64,000 nt of DNA from Alphaproteobacteria bacterium (GTDB taxonomy: Bacteria; Pseudomonadota; Alphaproteobacteria; Micropepsales; Micropepsaceae), in NCBI GenBank assembly GCA_947462105.1, contig CANHNJ010000010.1, forward strand, positions 1 to 64,000, given 5' to 3'. Positions 8,794 through 17,138 of the stretch are shown in pieces (within the stretch, counting starts at the first letter, position 1; the number at the start of each line of letters is the position of its first letter). The notes below the pieces were generated by a model, which saw nothing but the letters and a program-made list of their open reading frames with translations, was not told the origin of the DNA and did no database searches. Made by a program: the position numbers and the translations under genes.

Positions 8794-9131
8794 CTAGGCA
8801 GCCAGATAGTGGCGGATGAAGTCGTGTACCGCCATCGCCTCCTCCGAGAGGCGGTCGATGCACTGGCCGGCGCGCTCGGCATTGGCGGGGTCCACCGGCT
8901 CGGCTGATGCCGCCGCATCGCCAAAGGAAAAGGCGCCGACGCCGCGCGCCGCGCCCTTGATGGTATGGGTGATTTCCTTCCAGCGCTTGGAATCGCGGGC
9001 CACCATGACGCTGCGCAGTTGGCCGACCATTTCGCCGATCTGGCCGTCAAACAGCTTCAGGATTTCGGCGTTCAGGCCTTTTCGCCGCCGGTGTAGCGGG
9101 CCAAGTGTTCAAGGTCGATGACATCAGACAC
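8794..9131 (-). pseudogene. Histidine phosphotransfer (Hpt) protein, frameshifted near the N-terminus
   Basis: The C-terminal frame has the phosphotransfer motif HTIKGAARGVGAF, whose His accepts phosphate, in a four-helix bundle ending IRHYLAA. Upstream, a GTG at 9131 preceded by GGATGAGG opens VSDVIDLEHLARYTGGEKA and hits TGA at 9074-9072. In the next frame the sequence continues at once with LNAEILKLFDGQIGEMVGQL, which is what family members have after that point. One missing base near 9075 joins the two into a normal product of about 113 residues. Either the gene is newly inactivated, an N-terminally shorter protein starts at ATG 9030, or the base was lost in sequencing. Confidence 0.78.
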
Positions 9132-9209
9132 GGCCTCATCCTGCCCCGGCCTCGGCTAAAGCGCGGTTAATGCGGCGCAGCTTGTGTGAAATAGGGGGGT
9201 GATGGTTAA

Positions 9210-11291
9210 ATGATCGGGAGCCACCGGGCGAGCAGGGCCATGAGGAATTTTTCCACGCAGAACCAGCCGGTTGCCTCCAACGCGGCGGTGGCCGAAGCCC
9301 CGCGTGCCGAGCGGCCTTTGCCGCCACCCGCCCTGCCCGCTGTCGAATTGCCGCGCCGCCGCCACATGCTGGTGGGTCTCAGCGTGGCGCTGGTGCTGTC
9401 CTTCTTCTGGGTCGGCATCGGTGCGGCCTACCTTGCCGGTTACATGGGTCCGCAAGGTTTTGCCGCCCTGCCGCTGCAGGCGCAGGCGCTCACCGCCGCC
9501 GCGCTGGCGCTGCCGCCGCTGTTGTTCCTGGCCATCGCCATGCTGGTGGCACGCGGCCTTACCCTAAACGACACGGCCGGGCATTTGCTGGCCGCCACCG
9601 AGCGCCTGCATGCGGTGGACGATGTCGCCGCCCGCAGCGCTGCCAAGCTGGGCCGTGTCGTGCGCCGCGAACTGGATGGCCTGAATGCGGGCCTCGATGC
9701 TGCCTTCCAGCGCCTGCGCGCGCTGGAGAATGTGCTGGAGAACCAGATCGCCGCGCTGGACGAAGCGGGCGCGCGCGCCGAAGTGCGGGGCGAAGCCGTC
9801 GCCGCGCGCCTGGGCCAGGAGCGTGAGCGGATCGAAAGCCTGTCGGGCACGCTGACCGAAACCGCCGCGCGGGCCGGCGAGACGGTGGCGGGCCGCGCCG
9901 CGCAACTGAAATCGAGCATGGAAGCCGCCGAGTCGTCGCTGAAGATGGCGGCACAGTCCTTGGACGTGCAGGCCGCTGCCTTCCGCGCCGCCGCGACCCA
10001 GGCGGCGGAGTCGCCGCACGCCGCCGCCATCGAACTGGATACCCAGGCCAAGCGCATCGAGGATGTTTCGGACAACGCCCTCAAGCGCGCCGAGTTCGTG
10101 CTGGCTCGGCAGGAAAAGCAGCGGGCGCATATGAGCGAGATGCTGGAAACGCTGAAAGCCGAAAGCGCCGTGCTGGAAACCGCGCTGGCGCGTCAGCAGG
10201 CGGGGATGGAAAACGCCGTCAGCGCCGTGCGCGCCGAGGCGGGCAAGTTCGAGGATGTCACCGGTGACGCCCAGCGCCATATCGAGATGCTGATGGCCAA
10301 CGCCGCGTCGCGCGCCGCCCAGCTCACCGGCAATTTCGCCCGCGAGGCGGAGAAGCTGAAGGAATCCTCCGACACCGCCAATGCGCTGCTGGCCAATCTG
10401 GTCAACGGCATGAAGGATGCGGGCGAAGGCGCGCGCGACCTGATCGCGCAAAGCGCCAGCCAGGCGCGGCAGGATGCGCATGCGCTGGTGGGCGAAGCGA
10501 TGGGCGAATGCGAGCGCCTGTTGCGCGTCGCGGGCGAACTCTCGGGCGAAGCGAACAAGATCCGCACCACCCTGGCCAAGTCGTCGGAAGAACTAGAACG
10601 TCATCTCATCCGCCTGCCCGGCCTGGCGCAGGACGAAGCCCGCCGCGTGCGGCTGGTGGTGCAGGGCGAGACGGAACAGATTCTCGACCTGTCAGCGCGC
10701 ACCATGTCGGCGCTGCACGCGCGCGGTAAGCGCGCCCCCGAAACCCTGCCGCCGCTGCCCGGTGCATCCTTGCGCGAAACCGCGCCGGAAGAAGATGGCC
10801 TGAAGGGCCTGGCGCGCCGTCTCACCTCGCGCCGTCCGGCGGGCCGCAAGGATGGTGTCTCGCAGAACTGGGAAATGAAGCAGTTGCTGGCGGCGGTGGA
10901 GAATGACGAGCCGCGCGCGCTGAAGCCGTCCAATGCGGCTGCGCTGGCGGCGCTGGAAATGGCGCTGGCCGACATGGCGCTCGACCTGTCGGCGCTGAAC
11001 GCCAGCGAGCCCACCGATGGCGAATGGCGTTCCTACCTGTCGGGCGACCGCGCCATCTTCGCGCGCCGCCTGGCGGATACCATCGACGCGGAAGCCGTGG
11101 ATCGCATCACCGCGCTCTATCGCGACGACCCGCGTTTCCATGACGCCGCCGATGCTTACCTCGGTGAGTTTGAAGCGCTGCTGGCCAAGGCGCGCGAAGG
11201 CGATGCCGATGGTCTGCTGGTATCGACGCTGCTTTCGGCGGACACCGGCAAGGTCTATCTGGCCATCGCGTATGCGCTGGGGCGGCTCTAG
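9210..11291 (+). CDS. TipN-like membrane-anchored coiled-coil protein
   Basis: A 693-residue protein with a short Pro-rich cytoplasmic N-terminus and two membrane segments (about 53-75 and 88-112). A very long Ala/Glu/Gln-rich coiled coil follows (about 120-530), then a conserved C-terminal globular part with EWRSYLSGDRAIFARRL and SADTGKVYLAIAYAL. The layout matches Caulobacter TipN, the birth-pole marker that sets polarity and flagellum placement, but the assignment rests on architecture and a partial impression of the C-terminal domain. A second start at ATG 9240 is possible. It is divergent from hpt. Confidence 0.6.
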   Translation: MIGSHRASRAMRNFSTQNQPVASNAAVAEAPRAERPLPPPALPAVELPRRRHMLVGLSVALVLSFFWVGIGAAYLAGYMGPQGFAALPLQAQALTAAALALPPLLFLAIAMLVARGLTLNDTAGHLLAATERLHAVDDVAARSAAKLGRVVRRELDGLNAGLDAAFQRLRALENVLENQIAALDEAGARAEVRGEAVAARLGQERERIESLSGTLTETAARAGETVAGRAAQLKSSMEAAESSLKMAAQSLDVQAAAFRAAATQAAESPHAAAIELDTQAKRIEDVSDNALKRAEFVLARQEKQRAHMSEMLETLKAESAVLETALARQQAGMENAVSAVRAEAGKFEDVTGDAQRHIEMLMANAASRAAQLTGNFAREAEKLKESSDTANALLANLVNGMKDAGEGARDLIAQSASQARQDAHALVGEAMGECERLLRVAGELSGEANKIRTTLAKSSEELERHLIRLPGLAQDEARRVRLVVQGETEQILDLSARTMSALHARGKRAPETLPPLPGASLRETAPEEDGLKGLARRLTSRRPAGRKDGVSQNWEMKQLLAAVENDEPRALKPSNAAALAALEMALADMALDLSALNASEPTDGEWRSYLSGDRAIFARRLADTIDAEAVDRITALYRDDPRFHDAADAYLGEFEALLAKAREGDADGLLVSTLLSADTGKVYLAIAYALGRL

Positions 11292-12553
11292 GCTTTCTTG
11301 AACCGCGCGGCGAAGAAGCCGTCCATGCCGCCTTCGAGCTGGAAGGGCAGGGTGCGCAGGTCGCCGTCCGGCGTCAGCCATTCGGCGTGACCGAACACTT
11401 CTTCTGCTGCAATCGGGACGCGGGTGAATTCGGGGTTGCGGTCCAGGAATAGCCGCGCCTGCTCTTCGCCTTCCTCGCGATCCAGCGAGCAGACGGCGAA
11501 GACCAGCAGCCCGCCCGGATTCACCATGCATGCGCCGGCTTCCAGGATTTCGAGCGCCTTCACCGCCATGTTCAGCGCATCGCCCGCTTCCTTGATCCAG
11601 GGCAGGTCAGGATGGCGGCGGATGGTGCCGGTGGCGCTGCAGGGGGCATCGACCAGCACGCAATCGGCACGGCCGTCAAAGTCCAGCGCGTTGCTGGTGA
11701 CAAGCGTGGCGCTCAGGCCGGTGCGCTTCAGGTTCGCTTCGACCCGCGCCAGCCGCGCGGCATCAAGATCGATGGCGGTGACTTTTGCGCCCGCCGCCGC
11801 AAGCTGCAGTGTCTTGCCGCCCGGCGCAGCGCACAGATCGATCACTGTCTTGCCTTTCACATCGCCCAGCAGCGTGGCGGGCAGGGTCGCGGCGGCGTCC
11901 TGCACCCACCAGGCGCCTTCGGCGAAGCCGGGCAGGTCCTCGACGCGCTCGCCCTGCGTCACACGGCGGGCAAGCCCGAACAGGGCAGCACTTTCGGGAT
12001 GCGCGGCGTCGGCACTGCGCAGGGCAATGTCCAGCGGTGCTTCCGACTGATGCGCCCGTGCGATCTGCCGCGCGGTCTGCGGATCATATTGCGCGCTCCA
12101 GCGGTGCCATAGCCAGTCGGGTGTGCACAGCCGCTCGCGGTCCAGGTTGGAGAAGATCGCGGCGCCTTCGCCCGCCACCTTGCGCAGCACGGCGTTGACC
12201 AGCGGCTTGAAATGCACCGCCTTGCCATCGGCTTGCGCCAGGCGATTGGCAGCATCGACGGCGGCGTGGGCTGGCGTTTTCAACACCAGCAATTCGCACG
12301 CGCCCAGCAGCAGGATTTCCATCGCGGCGCCCGCCTTGTGCGGGCTGAGCGGTTTCTTGAGGAATTTGCGCAGTACCGCGTCCAGCACGCCGTAATGGCG
12401 CAGCGTCTGGCTGGCTAGGGCGCGGGCAAAGGCGGCGTCGCGCGCTGGCAGCGCCTTCATCTGTGGCAGTTCGCCGTCCAGCGGCTTGCGCCGCGTCAGG
12501 ACGCTGGAAACAAGCGCCAGCGCGGCTTTGCGGGCAGGAAGGCCTTCACTCAT
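11288..12553 (-). CDS. rsmB: 16S rRNA m5C methyltransferase, RsmB/NOP2 family
   Basis: A 421-residue protein. Residues 1-140 form a NusB-like RNA-binding domain; the rest is a Rossmann methyltransferase with DLCAAPGGKTLQLA (SAM site), VLVDAPCSATGTIRRHPDL (motif IV, catalytic Cys in DAPC) and VFAVCSLDREEGE (motif VI Cys). It methylates C967 or an equivalent base of 16S rRNA. The ATG at 12553 begins MSEGLPARKAAL; longer readings run into htpX. The start is 32 nt after the htpX stop, so the two are probably co-transcribed. Its stop overlaps the convergent coiled-coil gene by 4 nt. Confidence 0.92.
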   Translation of the reverse strand: MSEGLPARKAALALVSSVLTRRKPLDGELPQMKALPARDAAFARALASQTLRHYGVLDAVLRKFLKKPLSPHKAGAAMEILLLGACELLVLKTPAHAAVDAANRLAQADGKAVHFKPLVNAVLRKVAGEGAAIFSNLDRERLCTPDWLWHRWSAQYDPQTARQIARAHQSEAPLDIALRSADAAHPESAALFGLARRVTQGERVEDLPGFAEGAWWVQDAAATLPATLLGDVKGKTVIDLCAAPGGKTLQLAAAGAKVTAIDLDAARLARVEANLKRTGLSATLVTSNALDFDGRADCVLVDAPCSATGTIRRHPDLPWIKEAGDALNMAVKALEILEAGACMVNPGGLLVFAVCSLDREEGEEQARLFLDRNPEFTRVPIAAEEVFGHAEWLTPDGDLRTLPFQLEGGMDGFFAARFKKA

Positions 12554-12585
12554 GCCCACCGCATAGCGCAGGTGCGCGCGAGCGC

Positions 12586-13509
12586 CTAGCCCCAGGGTCC
12601 GCGAGGCGGTGAACCCGCGTGGGCCACCTGCGGCACGGGGCTGGCAGGCGCGAGATCTACGCGCGCGCCGCCATTGGACATGGCGCGCAGGCGCGCGATG
12701 CGTTCCTGCGTAGGCGGATGGGTCGAGAACAGGCCCGACAGCCCGCCATGCAGCGGGTTGATGATGAACATGTGCGCCGTGGCGGGATTGGCGTCGGCGG
12801 CATGGTTGGGCAGGCCCTTGGCGGCGCGCTCGATCTGGTCCAGCGCGTCGGCCAGCCATTGCGGGCGGCCGCTGATTTCTGCGCCCGCCTTGTCGGCTTC
12901 GTATTCGCGGCTACGGCTGATGGCAGACTGCACCAGCATGGCGGCGATGGGCGCCAGCAGCATCACCAGGATGACGCCGACAATGCCCAGCGGGTTGCGC
13001 TCGCGGTCACCGCCGCCGCCCATGAACATCGCCATGTTGGCCAGCATGCCGATGGCGCCCGCCACCACGGCGACGATGGTCATGATCAGCGTGTCGCGGT
13101 TGCGAATATGGCCCAGCTCATGGGCGATCACGCCTGCCAGCTCTTCAGAACTGCAGCGTTCCATCAGGCCGGTGGTGACGCAGACCGCGCCATGCGCGGG
13201 ATCGCGACCAGTGGCGAAGGCGTTGGGCTGGGAATTCTCGGAGATATAGACCTTGGGCATGGGCAGCTTCGCATTGGCCGCCAGGGTTTCGACCATGCGG
13301 TAAAGCGCGGGGTCCGATGTGGCACTGACAGGCCGCGCCCCGAACATCTTCAGCAGCATCTTGTCGGAATTCCAGAAGGCGAACAGGTTCATGCCGCCCG
13401 CGATCACAAACGCGATCATCATGCCGCCGGTGCCGCCGATCATGCCGCCGATCGCGATGAACAGGCCCATCAGGGCCGCCATCAGGATGCCGGTCTTCAA
13501 GGTATTCAT
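12586..13509 (-). CDS. htpX: Membrane zinc metalloprotease HtpX
   Basis: A 307-residue M48 peptidase with two N-terminal membrane segments, the zinc site HELGH near residue 127, a later membrane pair, and EYEADK supplying the third zinc ligand. HtpX degrades misfolded inner-membrane proteins with FtsH. The usual [11 protein letters not shown] motif is present near residue 265. An Ala/Pro-rich tail extends past the normal end. It reads divergently from the SdhAF4 gene with 43 nt between starts. Confidence 0.94.
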   Translation of the reverse strand: MNTLKTGILMAALMGLFIAIGGMIGGTGGMMIAFVIAGGMNLFAFWNSDKMLLKMFGARPVSATSDPALYRMVETLAANAKLPMPKVYISENSQPNAFATGRDPAHGAVCVTTGLMERCSSEELAGVIAHELGHIRNRDTLIMTIVAVVAGAIGMLANMAMFMGGGGDRERNPLGIVGVILVMLLAPIAAMLVQSAISRSREYEADKAGAEISGRPQWLADALDQIERAAKGLPNHAADANPATAHMFIINPLHGGLSGLFSTHPPTQERIARLRAMSNGGARVDLAPASPVPQVAHAGSPPRGPWG

Positions 13510-13552
13510 TTTTCGTATTCTCCCAGTCAGGCCAAAGATGTAAGCTCGTTCG

Positions 13553-13735
13553 ATGGCCAATCAAGACGACATCGCCGCCCGCATCGCCGAGGCGGGCCAG
13601 CGTGCCGCAGCCGAAGCGCAGGCGCGGCGGCAACAACCTGCCAAGCAATTGCCGCCAGAATTGGGCGGACCCAAGGGTCTGGAGCCGACGCGCTATGGCG
13701 ACTGGGAGAAGAAGGGCATCGCGTCCGACTTCTAA
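13553..13735 (+). CDS. Succinate dehydrogenase assembly factor 4 (DUF1674)
   Basis: A 60-residue protein ending in the conserved block [19 protein letters not shown], the signature of DUF1674/SdhAF4. In mitochondria and alphaproteobacteria this factor binds flavinylated SdhA and shields its FAD until it joins SdhB. The N-terminal half is polar and low in complexity, as usual. The sdh operon itself is not in the window. The stop ends one base before the convergent DUF2239 gene. Confidence 0.9.
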   Translation: MANQDDIAARIAEAGQRAAAEAQARRQQPAKQLPPELGGPKGLEPTRYGDWEKKGIASDF

Positions 13736-14242
13736 CTAGTCTTCATCGTCGCTGCCGAAGGCGGGTGCCGCCATTTTTTCCAGATGCGCCGCGACATCCG
13801 GCGGCCAGGTTTCCAACTGGCGGTGGAATTTCTTGCGCTTGCCCGCATAGAGCGCCCGCATCGCTTCCTCGAAGCCCGCCTCATCGCCGCCCATGGCCGA
13901 CGCAAAGCGATAGGCGGCGTCGCGCGCCGCATGCCGCTCCGCCCTGGGATCGCGGGACGCCGCTTCCACCAGCTTGCGCAGCGCCACCGACGCACCGCCC
14001 GGCTGTGCTGCCAGCCAGTCCCAGTGCCGGGGCAGCAGGGTCACTTCCCGTGCTGTTACCCCCAGCCGGGGGCGGCCCGGCCCCTTGGTGTCGGAGGGCG
14101 GCAGCCTGGTCGGGTCGATATCCACCACCCGCCCGTCGGGTCCGAAGATCAGGGCGCCCGGGTTCTGGACCGCGTGTGTGGTCGCGACGGAGAGGGGCCC
14201 GCCGCCGATCCGGCTGCTGTTGAGAAAGACGACATGCGACAT
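13736..14242 (-). CDS. DUF2239 family protein
   Basis: A 168-residue cytoplasmic protein. The middle carries GRPRLGVTAREVTLLPRHWDWLAAQPGGASVALRKLV, the conserved core of DUF2239. That core (LGVTAREVTLL...ASVALRKLVEAA) resembles a ribbon-helix-helix DNA-binding unit, which suggests but does not prove a regulator. The rest is helical. A consensus promoter overlapped by a perfect 14-nt palindrome lies directly upstream (14266-14295), fitting autoregulation. Confidence 0.82.
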   Translation of the reverse strand: MSHVVFLNSSRIGGGPLSVATTHAVQNPGALIFGPDGRVVDIDPTRLPPSDTKGPGRPRLGVTAREVTLLPRHWDWLAAQPGGASVALRKLVEAASRDPRAERHAARDAAYRFASAMGGDEAGFEEAMRALYAGKRKKFHRQLETWPPDVAAHLEKMAAPAFGSDDED

Positions 14243-14265
14243 GATTTTATCCGGAGTAAAACAAT

Positions 14266-14295
14266 TCTATACCCGGGTATAATACTCTCTGTCAA
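14266..14295 (-). promoter_or_regulatory. Promoter with overlapping palindromic operator for DUF2239
   Basis: On the minus strand TTGACA (14295-14290) and TATAGA (14271-14266) are separated by 18 nt. The perfect palindrome TATACCCGGGTATA (14268-14281) covers most of the -10 box and the adjacent spacer, where a bound repressor would block RNA polymerase. The predicted transcript starts about 18 nt before the DUF2239 ATG. The flanking words TCCGGAGTAAAACA and TCCGGGTAAAACA form an imperfect direct repeat around it. Confidence 0.7.
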
Positions 14296-14389
14296 TATCG
14301 TCCGGGTAAAACATCGCGCAAGGCATAAGCCAGCTTGAACCGGCTTCCCCTTGGGTCCATGTACCAGAAGAGATTTCCGGGCCGCGCAC

Positions 14390-14947
14390 ATGTTCATCCA
14401 GACCGAAGCCACCCCCAATCCCGCCACGCTGAAGTTCCTTCCCGGCAAGGATGTCATGGGCGAGGGCGGCGTGGCCGATTTCCCCAGCGCCGAGACGGCG
14501 GACCGCTCGCCCCTGGCCAAGGCGCTGTTTGAAATTCCAGAGGTCAGCCGGGTGTTTTTCGGCTCCGATTTCATCTCGGTGACCAAGCGCGATGGCGACT
14601 GGAAGCACCTCAAGCCCGCCATTCTGGGCGCGGTGATGGAGCATTTCACCCGTGGCCTGCCGTTGCTGGAAGGCACCGCTGCGGAAACCGAAGAAACCTA
14701 CAGCGATGACGATGCCGAGGTGGTCGGCCAGATCAAGGAGCTGATCGAGACCCGCGTCCGCCCGGCCGTGGCGCAGGATGGCGGCGACATCATCTTCCGC
14801 GGCTTTGACGGCGGCAGCGGCGTGGTCTCGCTGGAATTGAAGGGCTCGTGCGCCGGGTGTCCGTCCTCGACCATGACGCTGAAGAACGGCATCGAGAACA
14901 TGCTGCGCCATTACGTACCGGAAGTGACGGCGGTCGAAGCGGTCTGA
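14390..14947 (+). CDS. Fe-S cluster carrier, Nfu/NifU C-terminal family
   Basis: A 185-residue protein. An N-terminal Nfu_N domain starts MFIQTEATPNPATLKFLPG, and the C-terminal NifU domain has GSCAGCPSS with Cys154 and Cys157 binding a shared 4Fe-4S cluster. It delivers clusters to late targets such as aconitase, lipoate synthase or MiaB, which is encoded nearby at 17937. The ATG at 14390 is chosen from the family's conserved MFIQTE start. Its stop overlaps the next start (TGATG). Confidence 0.93.
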   Translation: MFIQTEATPNPATLKFLPGKDVMGEGGVADFPSAETADRSPLAKALFEIPEVSRVFFGSDFISVTKRDGDWKHLKPAILGAVMEHFTRGLPLLEGTAAETEETYSDDDAEVVGQIKELIETRVRPAVAQDGGDIIFRGFDGGSGVVSLELKGSCAGCPSSTMTLKNGIENMLRHYVPEVTAVEAV

Positions 14948-15579
14948 TGGTGTACTCCAAAGTGGAAGATTGGCGCGCCGAACCGGACCACGCCATTTCC
15001 GACGCCGCGCTGGATGCGATTTTCCGCGAGGCGCGCACCTTACGCAAATGGCGCGACAAGCCCGTCACGCCAGCCCTGCTGATGGCAATCTATGACCTGA
15101 CGCGCTGGGGCCCGACCGAATCCAACATCTGCCCCGCGCGCTTTCATTTTATCGTGTCCCCCGAAGCCAAGGCGCGTTTGCAGCCGTTGCTGGACGAAGG
15201 CAATATCGCCCAGACCATGGCCGCGCCCGCCACCGCCATTGTCGCCTATGACCTCGACTTCGCGGCAACCCTGCCGGTGCTGGCGCCACGTTCCGCCGAG
15301 AAGATGCAGGCGCGGCTGGCAGGCGATCCGGCGAAAGTCGAACTGATGGCGACGCGCAGCGCGGGCCTGCAAGGCGGCTATTTCATGGTCGCGGCGCGGG
15401 CGCTGGGACTGGATTGCGGCCCCATGTCCGGTTTCGACCGCGCTGGCGTCGACCGGGAATTCTTTGCAGGCACGCAGATCAAGTCCTATTTCCTCTGCAA
15501 TCTCGGCTATGGCGACCGCGAGGGCTTGCGCCCGCGCCAGGCGCGCCTCGGCTTCGACGACGCCTGCAAGATCTTGTGA
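14947..15579 (+). CDS. Nitroreductase family protein, RutE/HadB-like
   Basis: A 210-residue FMN-dependent oxidoreductase of the nitroreductase fold. ARTLRKWRDKPVTPALL near residue 30 and RWGPTESNICPARFHFI near residue 55 match the RutE group, which reduces malonic semialdehyde in pyrimidine breakdown. No other rut genes are near, so the substrate is open and a general quinone or enal reductase is equally possible. It is co-translated with nfu and overlaps the next gene's GTG. Confidence 0.85.
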   Translation: MVYSKVEDWRAEPDHAISDAALDAIFREARTLRKWRDKPVTPALLMAIYDLTRWGPTESNICPARFHFIVSPEAKARLQPLLDEGNIAQTMAAPATAIVAYDLDFAATLPVLAPRSAEKMQARLAGDPAKVELMATRSAGLQGGYFMVAARALGLDCGPMSGFDRAGVDREFFAGTQIKSYFLCNLGYGDREGLRPRQARLGFDDACKIL

Positions 15580-16688
15580 AAATCCTTGCCGTAGAAACCT
15601 GTCTGGGCGCCTGTTCCGTCGCGTTGCTGGATGGGAAAACTCTTCTCGCGCATCGCATGGAAACGATGGAGCGCGGTCATGCCGAGGCGCTGGCGCCGAT
15701 GGTGCAGGATGTGATGGCGGGGCACGATTTCGCCACGCTGGATCGTCTCGCCGTCACGGTGGGGCCCGGCACTTTCACCGGCCAGCGCGTCGGCCTGTCC
15801 TTCATGCGCGGGCTGCGTCTGGCGTTGAACAGGCCGCTCACCGGCATCACCAGTCTGGAAGCGATGGCGGCTGCGGCCTGTGCGCAAACCGCAATGATGC
15901 GGGCTGCGACGATTCATGATGCACGCCGCGACGAAGCCTATCTCGCCTTGTTTGAAAATGGCGTGATGACGCTGTCGCCACGCGTGCTGTCTTTTTTCGC
16001 TGCCATCGAAGCCATTCGCGCCTTCGGTCCCTGTGTGCTGGCAGGCACGGGCGCACCTGCGGCAAAGGATGCACTTGGCGATCCCTTCGCGCTCTCTACC
16101 ATTCAACAGCCCGATGCATTGTTCGTGGCGAAGCTGGCGCAGGCACTGCTCGCGCCCGGCCCCGATGCAGCGCCACCAGCGCCGCTTTACCTGCGCGCGC
16201 CCGATGCCAAGCTGCCCGGCGGGCGTGAACTGGTGACCCTGTTTGCAAGCGGCACGGATGCGCTGGCGGTGCTGCATGCGCAGGCCTTTGATCAGCCCTG
16301 GGATGCGGCGGCGCTGACCAGCCTGCTGGCGGGATCCGGCGTCTTTGCCTTCGCGGCGCCGTCCGGCTTTGTGATGGCCCGCGCCGCTGGTGGCGAAGCC
16401 GAGATTCTCACCCTGGCCGTGATCCCTGCAGCGCGAGGCCGTGGCCTTGGACGCGACCTGATGCAGGCCGCCGCTGCCCATGCCGTCATCCTGGGGGCCC
16501 AAACCCTGCTCCTGGAAGTGGGCACCGACAATCCGGCCGCGCTGGCGCTCTACAATGGCCTTGGCTTCAAGCGCGCCGGTCAGCGGAAGGGCTATTATGA
16601 TAGCTATTCGCAGGACGGGACCGCGCAAATGGGCCGTGATGCGCTGGTGCTGAAAGCCGCGCTTCCGCTGGCGGGAAAATTGGCCTAA
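15576..16688 (+). CDS. Fused TsaB - RimI: t6A synthesis subunit and ribosomal protein alanine acetyltransferase
   Basis: A 370-residue fusion. Residues 1-210 are TsaB (VKILAVETCLGACSVALLDG; TVGPGTFTGQRVGLSFMRGL), the non-catalytic partner of TsaD in making threonylcarbamoyl-adenosine 37. Residues 215-365 are a GNAT domain with the acetyl-CoA loop RGRGLGRDLMQAAA and the RimI-like end YNGLGFKRAGQRKGYY. In most bacteria these are separate neighbouring genes. The GTG start overlaps the nitroreductase stop. The catalytic TsaD is encoded at 44277-45338. Confidence 0.9.
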   Translation: MKILAVETCLGACSVALLDGKTLLAHRMETMERGHAEALAPMVQDVMAGHDFATLDRLAVTVGPGTFTGQRVGLSFMRGLRLALNRPLTGITSLEAMAAAACAQTAMMRAATIHDARRDEAYLALFENGVMTLSPRVLSFFAAIEAIRAFGPCVLAGTGAPAAKDALGDPFALSTIQQPDALFVAKLAQALLAPGPDAAPPAPLYLRAPDAKLPGGRELVTLFASGTDALAVLHAQAFDQPWDAAALTSLLAGSGVFAFAAPSGFVMARAAGGEAEILTLAVIPAARGRGLGRDLMQAAAAHAVILGAQTLLLEVGTDNPAALALYNGLGFKRAGQRKGYYDSYSQDGTAQMGRDALVLKAALPLAGKLA

Positions 16689-16721
16689 CTTGCCGGACTT
16701 GCACAATATGGACAGTTCCCT

Positions 16722-17138
16722 GTGACCCGGATCGAGAAACTCTGCGTGGACAAAGGCCTGCGCATGACCGACCAGCGCCGTGTCATCGCCAAGGTACTGT
16801 CGGATTCGCCCGACCATCCCGACGCGGAGGAACTCTACCGCCGCGCCGCCGCAATGGACCCGCATATCTCCATCGCCACCGTCTACCGCACCGTCAAGCT
16901 GTTCGAGGATGCCGGCATCCTGGAGCGCCACGACTTCCGCGATGGCCGCTCGCGCTATGAAGAGGTGCCGGAAAACCACCACGACCATCTCATCGATGTG
17001 CAGACCGGCAGCGTGATCGAATTCCGCAACGAGGAAATCGAGAAGCTGCAGCGTCGTGTTGCCGAGGAGCTGGGCTTTGAACTGATCGACCACCGGCTTG
17101 AGCTTTATGGCGTCCCCAAGGCCAAGCGCCCCGGCTGA
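16722..17138 (+). CDS. fur: Fur family metal-responsive regulator (alphaproteobacterial Fur/Mur type)
   Basis: A 138-residue regulator. The N-terminal winged helix (RMTDQRRVIAKVLSDSPDHPDAEELYRRA) is followed by the dimer domain with NHHDHLIDVQTG. The CxxC zinc site that follows this histidine cluster in E. coli Fur is absent, as in alphaproteobacterial Fur/Mur proteins, which often sense manganese. The GTG at 16722 fits the family start. plsC starts inside its 3' end, 32 nt before the stop. Confidence 0.9.
   Translation: MTRIEKLCVDKGLRMTDQRRVIAKVLSDSPDHPDAEELYRRAAAMDPHISIATVYRTVKLFEDAGILERHDFRDGRSRYEEVPENHHDHLIDVQTGSVIEFRNEEIEKLQRRVAEELGFELIDHRLELYGVPKAKRPG

Noticed and set aside
9070-9080. 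Programmed frameshift or selenocysteine at the TGA in the hpt gene
   Set aside because: There is no slippery heptamer and no SECIS-like hairpin directly downstream, and the family has no selenoproteins. A lost base is simpler.
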